Part shown: one piece after another, positions 1 through 11,400 of the stretch
Layout: every line of letters begins with the position of its first letter
Position numbering within the stretch: the stretch's first letter is position 1
Assembly (NCBI GenBank): GCA_905221615.1
Contig: CAJNDT010001868.1
Coordinates: 857,501 to 921,500 of the forward strand
Source: Symbiodinium sp. CCMP2592
Taxonomy: Eukaryota > Sar > Dinophyceae > Suessiales > Symbiodiniaceae
Direction of reading: 5' to 3'
Length of the DNA stretch: 64,000 nucleotides
Notes under the pieces: model-generated
Told to the model about the DNA's origin: nothing
The model's input: only the letters and a program-made list of their open reading frames with translations
Databases searched by the model: none
Position numbers and translations under genes: made by a program

Positions 1-3
1 TAG

Positions 4-153
4 ATGCTGTCTCAGAGTAGCACCTCTGCTCTTCCCAATTCTGGCTTTGTGAAAACTGTTTGTAACTCGATGCACAGGTTGGATGGTTCAGATGATGGGA
101 ACATCTCTTACGACGAGTTCAAAGTGTTGGAGAAGTACCTCGGCACTGACTAA
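4..153 (+). CDS. C-terminal exon of an EF-hand calcium-binding protein (partial)
   Basis: The frame reading from the left edge ends at a TAA at 151-153. Its last residues contain a textbook EF-hand loop, DGSDDGNISYDE: acidic or oxygen ligands at loop positions 1, 3, 5 and 12, Gly at 6 and Ile at 8. The loop is flanked by helices (GFVKTVCNSMHRL before, FKVLEKYLGTD after). EF-hand loops bind calcium, and a hand this close to the C-terminus is common in calmodulin-like and calcium-dependent kinase proteins. The in-frame TAG at positions 1-3 is probably the end of an intron (AG acceptor), so the rest of the gene lies left of the window. An ATG at 4 could in principle start a 49-residue protein, but a terminal exon is more likely. 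The family beyond 'EF-hand protein' cannot be decided. Confidence 0.6.
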   Translation: MLSQSSTSALPNSGFVKTVCNSMHRLDGSDDGNISYDEFKVLEKYLGTD

Positions 154-1187
154 AATACAAGAGGTCGGAATAGGTGGCAATAATATGCCTTGGGGCCCCT
201 ATTATTACAACTATGCAATAACTTATCGCAAAACCCTATTCCAAAGGCCCCAGTTGCTTGAGTTCAGGTGCTCCCATCACGGCAGTTACAAGGGCTGCAT
301 GCCTCGGGTATCTTTGGGTTCTCACACAGCGAAATTGCCTTTCACTGCTTCTTAGCCATCGAGCCCTAACTCCTTGGTCCAGGTTGGAGGTTTCTCGGCT
401 TTTTCGAGTAGAACCTGATTTCCCATGGCCCCAAACCGGTAACCCGGTAACCGATGCGATTGGAGTTTTTGAAGCTGGTTTCTTTGGCCGGCCCAAAAAA
501 GTGAGATAAGGAACATAGAGAGCTCGGCTGAGGTGAGGTGTAAACTGGATCCCTTTGCGAAACAGATGTTTCTTGTATGAGGGACGGTTTCTTTCTTGGC
601 ATGATCAGCGATGCAGTCGCTGAGGTACAGGCCCAAGCGCCAGATCGCAAAGAATAAGAAGAAGTAGACTGCCTTCTCCGAAGGACGTGGAACACAGAGC
701 TCGGCGAGGGTTTATGTCTTCATGGCGTTGTCTATTCTTCTGGTATGCATGAATGGGCTGTCATCCTCTTGTGCGTTGTGCGAGCCCTCAGCTTCTGCCA
801 GGACACAAGGCAGTGACATCAAGCCCCCGCAAACGGACGAGTGAACGTCCAGCGCACCAAGCCACCGGCTATCCCCTTTAGTAAAACTGCGGTCATGAAC
901 AGTTGCCAGCTTCATCACCTGCAGCTTGTGTACGAAGCTGCTGTGAATGCGGCTCTGCTTGCTACACCTACAGATGGACACAAAACGAGCAACATCCCCA
1001 AGTTGCTCGCCTGATTCGCCTGCCCTCGTGCTATGTTTTGGGACATGTGCTGACAAGCTCTAAGGCTTCCAAACTCCATGCCATCAGACCTCCTCAACTA
1101 GATGCTGTCACACTTGCGAGCTACATCGAGGGGCGTTACACCTGAGCATATCCAGGCTATGCTATGACTGTATGTCTATGTGTGGGG
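154..1187. other. Intergenic or intronic stretch without a recognisable gene
   Basis: Open frames occur on both strands, but none has a recognisable motif. The first few hundred bases are presumably the 3' untranslated region of the EF-hand gene. A short frame from the ATG at 896 ends in NAALLATPTDGHKTSNIPKLLA and could be a terminal exon, but nothing supports it strongly. Confidence 0.4.
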
Positions 1188-1256
1188 ATATACATACATA
1201 TATATACATATATATATATATATATGTACAGATATATATATATATATATATATACA
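1188..1256. repeat. (TA)n / (CATA)n microsatellite
   Basis: An almost pure run of TA dinucleotides with interspersed CATA and GTACAG. It is the same kind of tract in which both LINE elements of this window sit, but here it is empty. Confidence 0.9.
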
Positions 1257-1770
1257 CTTCATACAATATTGAATACATGGTATATGCTACATCCTCTAAG
1301 ACATGTTAGTCAGTTATGCATTGCGCTAAATGGTGTTTATACTGTGTTATACATTCTACTGCTTTCTGCGGTAGAATGCTGTGCCGTACTCCGGTAAACC
1401 ATATTTCACTACAGCATGTGATGTTTCATTTGTTTCCTTTGACACTTTATTTAAGAGGCAAGTGACACGTCACATCATATAATACATTTTATGAGTGACA
1501 GAGGGTCAAAACGTTGAGAAAATGCCGGTGGCTGGGACATCGGAGCCTCGGCCCAGCGAAGCTGACACCGAAACTCCGCAGTTTGTTGCACGCAGGAGCC
1601 CCGGGATCTAAGTTGAATGTGGAAAGGAAGCAAAAGGATTCATGTGGGGACAAGGGTTCTAAAGGCTTGTGTAAGGGCTTGCACAGGGTTTGATCAGGGT
1701 CCACACTTATGTGATAATGCACCGCTATTCTAATTGTTGCGGCACCACAAGGCTCCTATAGCAGTATAGC

Positions 1771-1940
1771 GGTAGTGGTAGTAGTCGTACTAGTAGTAGT
1801 CGTCGTCGTCATAGTACTAGTCGTCGTCGTGGTAGTCATAGTCGTAGTACAGTAGGAGGAGTAGGAGTAGGGGTAGTCCCGGTCGTCGTCGTCGTCGTCG
1901 TCGTTGCGGTGGTGGTGGCGGTGGTGGTACTAAGTAGTAG
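1771..1940. repeat. Degenerate GTN trinucleotide repeat
   Basis: About 170 bases built from GTA, GTC and GTG triplets (for example GTCGTCGTCGTCGTCGTC near 1885 and GGTGGTGGCGG near 1910). The long frames across it on both strands are repeat artefacts. Confidence 0.85.
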
Positions 1941-3994
1941 GCAGCACACGTCATTTCGCAGGCTCCTGCGTGCCATGATTTCAGGCAGTCTGCTACCAGA
2001 CTTCACGCGGCAGAGGTGCCGGGAGGCTTTAACCATCGAAAGCCAAAGAATCATTGATTTAGCATCTGCCCAAGCAGCATTTCCCCTCAAGCTTTGTGCC
2101 ATCTTGAACATCTTTAAACCGTAGATGAGCTTATGAATATGGCTACGGCCTCGACCACGATGTCTCACTTCGAGGCAGTCGGCAGGCTTGGGAAAATTGG
2201 GTGGGTCCGTCCCTTTTTGATGACACCGTCCCGGTGAATAAACAGAAACCTACACAAAAGCAGCCCACATCCTCAAGAAATGTGCGGTGGATCGTCACAA
2301 AACTCCAAGACTCGAAAGCCATGCCTGAAGCCAAAAGCCCTGTGATGTTTCGCTGAGGCCGCGAAAGACGAGCCGGGTCCTGGTTTGGAGTTTGGGGTGC
2401 AGTGTTTGGCAATGCCTGCTGTGGGTAGTGCATTTGCTCGGTATTATGGGCAATTACCACAACGTTTAAGCAAAGAGGCCGGAAGGATTTTGCCAAGAGT
2501 CGCTGTGCGCGCTGTAGAAGATTGGTTGCAATGCAGGAGTCCGCAGGAGATGGAATCGGAGGCTTCGGATTTCGACTCTCGAGCGTGTCACGGTGTTCTT
2601 GTGAATCTTACGTCAGCGCAACGACGTAGCTCTACAGCTAACTTCGTGAGGCCGATCTTTCGTACACATGGTTCTGCGCTGCTGTTGGTAAGGCAAGGCA
2701 GTTCATGCGGTCAGACTACAAGTAGCAAGCCAAGCTGGCCCTGTTCCTTCCTGACCTGGGGGTGTTATATTTTGTGCTCCACCTTGTCTTAGCAAGCGTC
2801 AACTAGGGTGCCCTCAAGCACCCTCAAGCAAAAAGCTTCTTCACAACGCACACACACACACACGACATCCCTGTAGCGTGAACCCAATTTCTCGAAGTAT
2901 CTCACACTTACTCAGCGTTCCGCATCAATCGGCACGGGTACTGACATGATTCCACAGTGAAGCATTGTTTCTGTTGCACCCACACGCACTCATCACACCC
3001 CGCAGAAAGAACCTATTACCCTTAGCCCCATCCTTGCCCTAGGTCCCGTGCCATGGAGACGTTGGATGGGGCGCCCGTTACGGCCTGCGGCCAAGCGTCA
3101 AGCTTTGAGCCATTTGCACGTCTCTAATCCTGCCACGATTTAACGGGTAACGTGTAACCTTTTCTCTTGGGCAGCTCAGCAAGCGGAGAGTTTAGGGTGT
3201 CGAAGAAGTTGACCTGCGTTTGACTTCTTTCCCAGCTGGAGACTCAGACGCCTTCCAAAACGCTGGAATGAAGAGGTGGAAGCTGACCAAGTCGTCCACT
3301 CCTAGCCTTTCCGTTACATTACGGGATCGCATGCTTGCAGCGCTGCGGCAAGCTTCGGCATGTGGTGTAAGGGCCACTGACGGCGACGAAGACCCGTGTC
3401 AGGGCGAAGGGTAGCAATGCTGAATGAATCATGTCCGGAGCGTGTATCTCGCAGATGTCACTGTCCGAGAGCTGTTTTGTGAAGTTGTGAACTCGCATCT
3501 TCTGTGTTCTCCGAGGCCAATACGCTTGTCACTGTCTGCGGTATCAGTAGCCTTGCCAGGCTTGTCCAAGTTGTGAGTGCTGAAGAAAACCAGCCAAGTC
3601 GAAGCCACAAGCAGTAGTTTTTCAATACGTCTCAGCTAGGTAGGCTGGTGGTTATCCGGCCTGAACGCAGCCCTCCATCACGAAAGCCTAGATGTAAACT
3701 CCTCTGGCACATCCGAAATGAGCGCGCCAAGTTACGAAAACCCAAACTTCCACCAAGAAAGCCAAAGCTTTAATGGAAGTGGTGCGCATGGCGAATATTC
3801 TGACTTATTGTTGTTTTAACCTTGCTAGCGGCTCGTGCAGCAAGCAGGAGGCAAAAATGCCGAAGAAAAGACCCAAACCGAAATCAGCAAAGCCACCACC
3901 CTCCAAGCCCTTCGATTTGCCTCGTTCCTAATAGTTCTCTACCGAGGTCGAGGAGTTGGCGGCTGCCGAAGCAGCCGAGGCATGACCTGGTTCG
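1941..3994. other. Stretch without a recognisable gene
   Basis: A frame at 2385-2792 (plus, from TTG) and one at 3220-3414 (plus, ATG) are open but resemble nothing I know. A (CA)8 run lies near 2848-2863, preceded by a short tandem of CCCTCAAGCA near 2811-2830. I see no other structure. Confidence 0.4.
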
Positions 3995-4180
3995 TGGTTT
4001 AGGGTACTGGGGCTTGTGGGGTTAGGGGCTTCTGGGGTTGAGGCTTCATGGTTTCAAAAAAATCCTACAATTCATATTTTGGAGATGTTTGGAGCTTTGG
4101 GGTTCAGGCCTCTGGATATTGAGGGTTTGGGGTTCATGGTTCAGGTTCAGAGTTTTGGGGTTCGGTTCTCAGGGTTTGGG
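3995..4180. repeat. Degenerate TTTAGGG-like G/T-rich block
   Basis: Scattered GGTTTAGGG, GGGGTTAGGGG, GGGTTTGGGG and GGGGTTCAGG words give this block a strong G/T bias on the plus strand. It resembles decayed telomere-type (TTTAGGG) repeat. A frame at 4016-4384 runs through it and continues with non-repetitive sequence (GRKKMHGRSYKIPD), which could be part of an exon but is unsupported. Confidence 0.45.
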
Positions 4181-4489
4181 GATAAGAGTCGTAGCAATCA
4201 GCAGCTTTTGATTGAACGGCCTCTATCGGAGTATTGCGGCGTGCAGCTGTTAGGGCGCAAGAAGATGCATGGAAGGAGCTACAAGATCCCAGACACGTCT
4301 GCATTTGCGGTGATTCCAGGCTGCAGAACAGGCTGCGCGGCGGGCGAAGTCTGTGCCGCTGCTAAGGCCACCTCAGCTTTATGAAGACTCTCTATAGTCG
4401 TTGCTTGTACGTATCTGTACACGTGCTATTCAGGTGGAAAGAGGGATAGATATCGAAATAGACGATGTCTGTTTAAATGTGTATACTGC

Positions 4490-4581
4490 ATATATGTACA
4501 TATATTTATATGTGTATATACAATGCCTACATGTGTATATATATATAATGCCTACATACAGTCTCATACATACAATACATA
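4490..4581. repeat. TA/CATA-rich flank at the 3' side of LINE element 1
   Basis: AT-rich sequence with TGTATATA, ATATATATA and repeated CATACA words. It is the left half of the target locus that was split by insertion of LINE element 1. The right half is the (CATA)n tract after 13108. Confidence 0.8.
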
Positions 4582-4596
4582 CCTGCTTACCTACAT
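4582..4596. repeat. Target-site duplication of LINE element 1, 3' copy
   Basis: The 15-mer CCTGCTTACCTACAT occurs here and again at 13108-13122, perfectly matched, with the bases on either side differing. It brackets the whole ORF1-ORF2 unit, which is what target-primed reverse transcription leaves behind. Chance recurrence of a non-repetitive 15-mer at exactly both edges of the element is very unlikely. Confidence 0.88.
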
Positions 4597-4634
4597 TTCC
4601 ATTTCCATGCTGTCAGAGGAAGTACGCAGCTTAA

Positions 4635-7600
4635 TTAATTGCAGGGGTGTTCCCTCAGTAGCTGGAACGGTCCAGCTAGCGGGCCTCGCCAGAACTCAGC
4701 AGGAGCCCTGAGCTGTACAGCCCGTCCTTGCATCAACTCCTGCCAAAGGTCCTTCAGAACCGACGGCAGGAGAGCGAGTGGATCATCTAGCACGGCCAAG
4801 CTGCCGAACACTTCCCTACTCTTCCCCCACTCAGCTTCCCAGGTGGAAGGCAGGATGTACAAAGTGCTAGGTTGGGTCCCGTGCATAGGCATCACTCGCT
4901 TGAGCTCCTGGTCCCATTGGATCTCCTGGAGCAGTTGTTGAAAGTCTTCAAAGGTCTGGCTCTTCTCATGCTGTGGCAGTGCTTCGTCCGGAGCGCTCCA
5001 GACCACCGCCGATACAGCTCGACAGGCAGATTGCATGACATCTAGTGTCGCCCTGCTCCATTGTCGTGGTATATCACTTTCAAAAACAAACTCCATCTCG
5101 GTCACCAAAAGGGAAAGGGCATCGCAAATCTCGTCTGGGTAGAGCGGGTAGCATGCAAGGGCACTCTTGATCACATGCTCAAAGTCACCAGCCTCAGTGA
5201 CCTCAAAAGCTGCCTCGCACAGGTCCTTGTAGTAGCTCGTCAGATGAGGACCCCAGCTGGTCTCCTGTGCTGGCTCCCTCATAGGTCCAACACGTACTGG
5301 AGCAGCAGGGGTGTATTGCTCAACATCAAGTTTTCGTCGTCGACGACTACCAAAACCTGGCTCGACCGGGATTGCACAACCACTGCGTCGGAGGGACTCG
5401 ACACAACGAGGGTAAGCCCGAAGGTGCGCAGCCAGTCGTCCATTGGACCAGAATTCCTTGCCACACGCCGCGCAATACGACCCTGTAGCGAATCGCCGAT
5501 ACTCAGCTACCCGCTTGTGCGTCTTGAAGTAGTGGACACTGAGCTTCGCCTTGGTATCGAAGGACACCCCACACATCCAGCACTTCCAGAACGGTCGCCG
5601 CGGGACATCCTGTGCGACCTTAGGTAGCGTCCGATACATGGCCCATTGGCAAACTGATACAACATCAGCCGCGCATATCTCCTTGTGGGCGGCCTTGAGA
5701 CGAAGGGCCACCCGTCTCTTAAACCGGGCAGTCTGATCGCGGATGAGAGTGAACCACTCTGGCCACCCTGCTGCACCTAGTCGCGGCCATTCTGCAGAAT
5801 CGCAGTCAACAAGCCACTTCAGGTCACCACAAAGGGTCTTCAACCAACTACCCTCAGCTTGGAGGGTGGCCCATAGAAGGTCTGGGCCAGCCACGACCAA
5901 GGATGCCAGTAGACTTAAGCGCGCACGGCGCGCAACCAGGTCGAGCTTCCAGCAGCCTGTCGCGACATGTGCCACCACAAGGGGGACTCGAAAGATTCTT
6001 TCCCCTTTGAAAGTGGGGGCAAGCAGTCGCCTGACCAACCTTGAGTAAGCGTTGTTCAACATCCTCCAAGCTCGGCCAACAGGGATCCACAAGCCAATGT
6101 TGAACAACGAGGTGGTGACAATGGTGCTGAAGATCCCAGCCCTGGTTTCCAAGGCAAGGTCACGGCGGCAAAGGAAGAGCCGGCTAGAGTCATCAAAGGC
6201 CTGGGTAGCCAGAGCGATTCTATGTCTGGCCTCCACCACCATCGTGTTGTTGACATCGAGGAAGCCACCGAGGTGGCGATACTGTGGCACGAGTGGCACC
6301 GTGATGTCAAGTGTTGCTATCCGCAGTGTCGAGGCGCCATCAGGAAACTGTTGTCGTCTAACTCGAACAGAGCCACGACCACTCAGCCTCATCAACAAAC
6401 TGGTTTTTCCAACCTTCATGTTCGGTGTGAGGCCCACAGCTTGGCATGATCCAATAACCACCTCACACAATCTGGTCGCCTTATGCAGGAGCTGCTCCGC
6501 ATCAGTTGCAACCGTAGGGAAAGCACTGTCGTCTGCCCACGTTCCATCCCATGACGTCTGTTCAAGACCAGCTGTGCCATCAGCATAAATTCCAGTCTCG
6601 GGGTCATACGGCACTTCAAAGGCCAGTCCTTCCGTGGCAGCAATCTCATAAATGGAGCAAAGGAGCTTCGCATACACAAATCCGAAGATCGTGTCCGCGA
6701 AGGACTCGCCTGGTCTGGATCCGGCAAGTGTTTTGCAAGCTTGTCGGCCGTCCGTGAAGCGCGTGGTAAACCACGTGTTGTAGTGGAAGTCGCGGATGAC
6801 TTGACGGAGAGCCGGTGGGACACCGGCAGCATCCATAATGCCTCCAGCGGCTACCGTTGCCATGAGTTCTTGCAAATCTTCTGGTGGAAGATGGAACCGC
6901 TGGAAAAGCTGTATGACCGTGGAGTCGCGACAAATGTCACCAACAGCAAGTTCTCTGCACACTGCATAGTAGGCACTCTTGGTATCCAAGAATAGCACAG
7001 CATAGCACAGCCCATCTCGAACACACCGTCGAACATGAGACAGAATGTAGAGCTCAGGGAATTGTACTGGAGCTTTCCGTCGCGGCCCACAGTGCAAGGG
7101 GTGGAGCATGCGGTGGGTGTGGCACTGGATTTTGTCCCGGACAAGGCGGTGGAAGCATTTGCCGAGGGCACTGCTCACAAACAAACTTCTGTAGTTCGAA
7201 ACTTCGCGATTGCTGCCAGCATTCTTGAAGGCTTCAAACAATATGCCTCCTCTCCACTGCGTTGGTTGCCTCGCCCAAAGCATAGCCTTTGTGAAGAGAG
7301 GATGAAGAACAGCTGCAAGTTCCTCATGCGCAGTAGAAAGCACATCGCCAGGAATGAGGTCCAGCCCGGCTGACTTATGCCTGGGAGTGGTCCTCATCAG
7401 CCTCTGGACATCAGCAACCGTGGGGAGGAGCTCAATCGTCCATTGAACCTCGTCAGTTGGCATGGGCACAGCGGCTTGCTCAACAAGGGTAGTGGTGTCG
7501 AGAACGAATCCTTGTTCCTGCTGGCCAAAGTAATCCAACCAGACCCGATCTTTAGCCGCTCTATGTCCAACAAGTTGGCCATTCGCAGGGTCAAGAAGGG

Positions 7601-8495
7601 CAGGAAGTGGTCGCCGTTTTTGGCGAGCCGCTACACCACCAAAGCCAGCCGCTTTGGCCCGTCTGAGCAGCTGGGCCGCACTGTGGTGCCCCTCGCCCAA
7701 GACCTCTCCAATGAACCTCTGGCGCCCCTCAGCTACTCCCTTGCGAACACGGGCAGTGGCGAATCGGATAGCCGCCGCCGAGAGCTGGTACAAGAGCCCC
7801 TGTTTTTGGACCAGAAGGCCAAGACCAACATCACAACCGGTACGCCATTGTCGGAAAGCCCAGGAGACTAGGTCAGACCACAAATGCAACCTTCCTCTCG
7901 TGGCGCGTTTCAGCCGCATCTTGGCCTCTCGGAGCTCCCAAACACTCAGGGGGATGTAGGTGGCCTTGGCTCCATTCCGATCGACCGAGAAATGTTTTTG
8001 AAGAGTCTCAAGCAGCATGTCCTGAATCAGTTGACAGTGCTCATCAGGCGTAACATCCCACTTTGGCTGCACAAAGCTGCGGCAAGCCTCTAGCAGAATC
8101 TGGCGGCCCTCATCAGAGGCGATTTTTGCTCGATCAAATTGGGGGCGCCATAAAGTAGCTCTTGGCGGTGCGCGCTGGAAGGTGCCAGAGAAGGTCAGGC
8201 CAACCAATCTGTGGTCCTCCCTCGGGGCTCCAGTGTCAAAGTCAAGTAGCACCCGGCTGTAAGCACGGAGGCAGGAAGACCGGCCTCCAATGGCAATGAA
8301 ATCAATGCGATGTTCTGACCCACTCGGGTGGACAAAAGTGTTGTCTTCCCCAACATGTAGGTGACGGTGTGTTGCTGGGAGCCAAAGGGAGGCTTTCTCC
8401 AGCACACGAACAAAGCGCCGTCCAATTGGATCCGGCTGTCCACATTCGACTGGCCCCGCCCGTAATGTCTCCAAACAGAGCCGGAACACGACCAT
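4635..8495 (-). CDS. LINE element 1 ORF2, 3' part: endonuclease C-terminus, reverse transcriptase, zinc fingers
   Basis: A 1286-residue frame that is really the continuation of the upstream ORF2 frame (8302-11793). The ATG at 8495 lies inside the endonuclease and is not a natural start. Residues 15-105 carry the endonuclease C-terminal motifs (HRIDFIAI, REDHRLVGL). The reverse transcriptase spans about 360-810: linker motif SAGLDLIPGDVL, motif A LFLDTKSAYY (503-510), an unusual motif B GSRPGESFADTIF, and catalytic motif C WADD (653-656). Two zinc fingers follow at about 972-1031 (CWMCGVSF...H...H, then CAACGKEF...H...C). The RT would copy the element RNA at a nicked target in the nucleus. The last 250 residues match nothing I know. 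RT motifs look intact, but the frame is separated from its own N-terminus by a frameshift, so the copy is defective. Confidence 0.9.
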   Translation of the reverse strand: MVVFRLCLETLRAGPVECGQPDPIGRRFVRVLEKASLWLPATHRHLHVGEDNTFVHPSGSEHRIDFIAIGGRSSCLRAYSRVLLDFDTGAPREDHRLVGLTFSGTFQRAPPRATLWRPQFDRAKIASDEGRQILLEACRSFVQPKWDVTPDEHCQLIQDMLLETLQKHFSVDRNGAKATYIPLSVWELREAKMRLKRATRGRLHLWSDLVSWAFRQWRTGCDVGLGLLVQKQGLLYQLSAAAIRFATARVRKGVAEGRQRFIGEVLGEGHHSAAQLLRRAKAAGFGGVAARQKRRPLPALLDPANGQLVGHRAAKDRVWLDYFGQQEQGFVLDTTTLVEQAAVPMPTDEVQWTIELLPTVADVQRLMRTTPRHKSAGLDLIPGDVLSTAHEELAAVLHPLFTKAMLWARQPTQWRGGILFEAFKNAGSNREVSNYRSLFVSSALGKCFHRLVRDKIQCHTHRMLHPLHCGPRRKAPVQFPELYILSHVRRCVRDGLCYAVLFLDTKSAYYAVCRELAVGDICRDSTVIQLFQRFHLPPEDLQELMATVAAGGIMDAAGVPPALRQVIRDFHYNTWFTTRFTDGRQACKTLAGSRPGESFADTIFGFVYAKLLCSIYEIAATEGLAFEVPYDPETGIYADGTAGLEQTSWDGTWADDSAFPTVATDAEQLLHKATRLCEVVIGSCQAVGLTPNMKVGKTSLLMRLSGRGSVRVRRQQFPDGASTLRIATLDITVPLVPQYRHLGGFLDVNNTMVVEARHRIALATQAFDDSSRLFLCRRDLALETRAGIFSTIVTTSLFNIGLWIPVGRAWRMLNNAYSRLVRRLLAPTFKGERIFRVPLVVAHVATGCWKLDLVARRARLSLLASLVVAGPDLLWATLQAEGSWLKTLCGDLKWLVDCDSAEWPRLGAAGWPEWFTLIRDQTARFKRRVALRLKAAHKEICAADVVSVCQWAMYRTLPKVAQDVPRRPFWKCWMCGVSFDTKAKLSVHYFKTHKRVAEYRRFATGSYCAACGKEFWSNGRLAAHLRAYPRCVESLRRSGCAIPVEPGFGSRRRRKLDVEQYTPAAPVRVGPMREPAQETSWGPHLTSYYKDLCEAAFEVTEAGDFEHVIKSALACYPLYPDEICDALSLLVTEMEFVFESDIPRQWSRATLDVMQSACRAVSAVVWSAPDEALPQHEKSQTFEDFQQLLQEIQWDQELKRVMPMHGTQPSTLYILPSTWEAEWGKSREVFGSLAVLDDPLALLPSVLKDLWQELMQGRAVQLRAPAEFWRGPLAGPFQLLREHPCN

Positions 8496-11400
8496 TCAGG
8501 TCAATTCCACATATAATCAGGTCCGCTCCCTTCATTTTGGACAGTTCCGCTTCAAGAACATCCAGAAAACTCATGCTCTCCGGGCCTTTAAGAGCATGAG
8601 GGCAGTGGGCAGCAATCAGGTAGATGGAGAGCTGGGCTGGTCTTGCTTTCAGGATCAAGAGCCGCGTATCTTCAAACTGGACCTCCAAGTCATGTTCATC
8701 AACTTTCGTGGGCCTCCCATCCAGAGAGAACAGACCAAGTTGACGATGGATCCAAATGGCCGTGCCCCATCGAGATAGTGATTCAGAATGGAGCCGCAGA
8801 TATCTCTTGGATTGTAGCAAGCCCATCGGGGACTTGGTCTCCTGAAACATGATCACATTGAAAGCCTCATGGTCAAGCTGGGCCTCGAGGTAGGCAGTCT
8901 TACCACCAAAGCCCTGAACATTCAAAGTCCCCGCAGTGAGCTCGAACGAAGGTGGTTGTTGCCCAGAGTTGCGATCACCTCCTTGGACAGGGACCAATTG
9001 GTCCGGTCGAAGCCGGAAACCATCATCGCGGAATGCTCCCCATTCCAAGCATCCTCTGTGAACTTTGTAGGCCTGAGAGCATGCCGCTTTAGCTTCAATC
9101 GCAAGCCAGGAGAGGTCCAGTGTCAGAAACTCACGGCAAACTTCAACTGGGGGGGCACCAAAGCGGGCCCTGCCAGCGGAGGCCTCCTTTGCTAAAACAT
9201 CAGAGAGCTCGTTCCAAGGATTCCCCTCATGTGCACGCACATGGGCGAAGTGGAGGTCGAGGCCGGGCTGCTCACGAAGGAACAGCTCAAGCAGGTGGCC
9301 CTGCTCACCAAATTGATCCGGTGCCTGCCACCGTCCACTAGCAGCGTAGCCAGCAGACATGCAGTCAAAATACAGCGTACAGGAGAAGCATGGCATAAGG
9401 GCGCGAAACTGCATGACCCAAAGCATCGCTACCGTGATCGCAACTTGCTCTGCTCGAAGAGCCGGGGGAGCGTCAAGTGGCCAAACTGATGACGCGCCCA
9501 GCAACTGGTCGCTGATGACGCCAAGAACCGCGACACAAAGACCAACTCTTAGCAGAATCGTGACTGCAAAACCACTCTTGGTGGAATCTTTGTTGGCAGA
9601 GCCGTCCGTGTAGATCTCAATCTTGAGCAGGTCATTCATACTGTGTCGGGCCAATAATACTGACCACGGCACCGTTTGGGCAAGAGCCTTCGTAGTCGTC
9701 TCTTTCAGAGGCAGCCCATCGAGATCGAAGTGCAACCACGTGGGAGGCCAGGGCTTTGGATGCGTAGTCCAGGCTGGCGGCACATTCGGTAGTTTCAACG
9801 AGTCGATCGTTAGGTCGTACGTGGGGACCGGGAGCTCGGCCGCTATTGAGATCGTGGTTGGCGATGCCAAAGGTCCAAACACAGTGCCACCTCGTCGAGC
9901 GGGGGATCGGCTTCGTCCACGTCGGGGGGCATTGACAGGTTCAGGAGGCGGAGGGCCCCAAGGGCCGGGACCATTCGGAGCGCCGTCAGAGAGATCAGAG
10001 GAATCAGGGAGGGCATCAAAGGTAGAGCTGCTCTCCCCATCTTCGCAGTCATCATCTGCTCCATCATCGGGGTCCCCACTGCTGCCCTCCTGCGTTGGGG
10101 TAATTGCCGCCGTTTGGCGGAGGACAATCTCAAGGACCTCTCCGTCTCGCACTTCCACAAAACCATCTTCTCCATGAACACGACCTCCATGGATCACCAC
10201 GGAGAAGCCCTCAACCAACTCAATCTGCAGGTCCTCAACGTATCGCCCCGGATGGAAATGGGGCCCGTCGACAGTTGTCCATTGAGGCCAATGCCCAACA
10301 CCACGAAGATCCAAAAAGATGACTCTCGCAGATTCAGAGGGGTCAGCCTGTCGGGGCACAACAGCGACCAAAGAGTGCACACTGGCACCTTTCCAGCAAA
10401 GTCTGCCCGGACGGTCGGTAGGGGCTCTCAATCGGAAGGCGCCCTCGGTTAAGCCAAAAGCCCATGCTGCGACCTGGTGTGGACTGTTGTCACGATCTCG
10501 CCGCGCATGGTGAATGTACTGCTCCTCCGGGGACTGGAAAGCAATCATACCTCGGCCACAAGACGGAGGAGGGTCCGTACGTGGATCCCATAAATCTGGA
10601 CGGTCAAGTCGGTCACGAAGTTCTCCTGACCACTCAATGACCGTACCCCGCGGCACCACCTTCACAAGGGATCCAGAGACTGGGAGGCGGCTCTCAAGAG
10701 GTCCCAGAGGAGCCAAGTCACCTCCCACAAAGACCTCGAAGGGCTCAGCGTAGCCCTTGCCTGCTGCCTGCAGTGCCACACCGCGTGTCAGCGGCCCATG
10801 TAGGTAATGAGCGAAGACGCCTCCATCAGCAAGCCGGGCATCTATAGCAACAGCTGTACAGCTCGAGTGCGGGAGCCATTCCGGGAGCAAAAGGAAACTA
10901 GCAAAGTCCGCGTGGATCTGCGGCACAGTGGGGGAAACGTAGCCCAGCCAGTTCTGTGCAGACTCATTGCGGGCGTCTCGCACAAAGTCAAAGAGAGTCT
11001 CAGCCGTCGTGGGGAAGGGCACAGCAACTTGTATCATTTCTGGCTCCGAGAAGGGCGTGAGGACCCACAACGAGATATGCCTCGCCCTGACTGGCTCAAA
11101 TCCATCTGGCGGCCATTCCTCCTCAGGCTCCTCTTCATCAAGTGGCTCGGGGCCTGTCGGCGGTAGGACCGGTGGTCCTTGGCGGTGGATCGCAGCTGGG
11201 TGTAACCCTGCACTCAACAGTGGCTGGCTCCAAATCATCTGGCTCTCGGCAACTGTAAGCTGTTCAAACTCGGACCGCTGGTGTGCCAGGAAGCGAGGGT
11301 CAAGGCGGCCTCGGCCGCCAATCCTCATTGGGCTGGAGACCCCACAACGAAAAAGGCCGAATGCCAGGAGCGGTCGGATGGGCAAAGGCAGCCGACTTGT

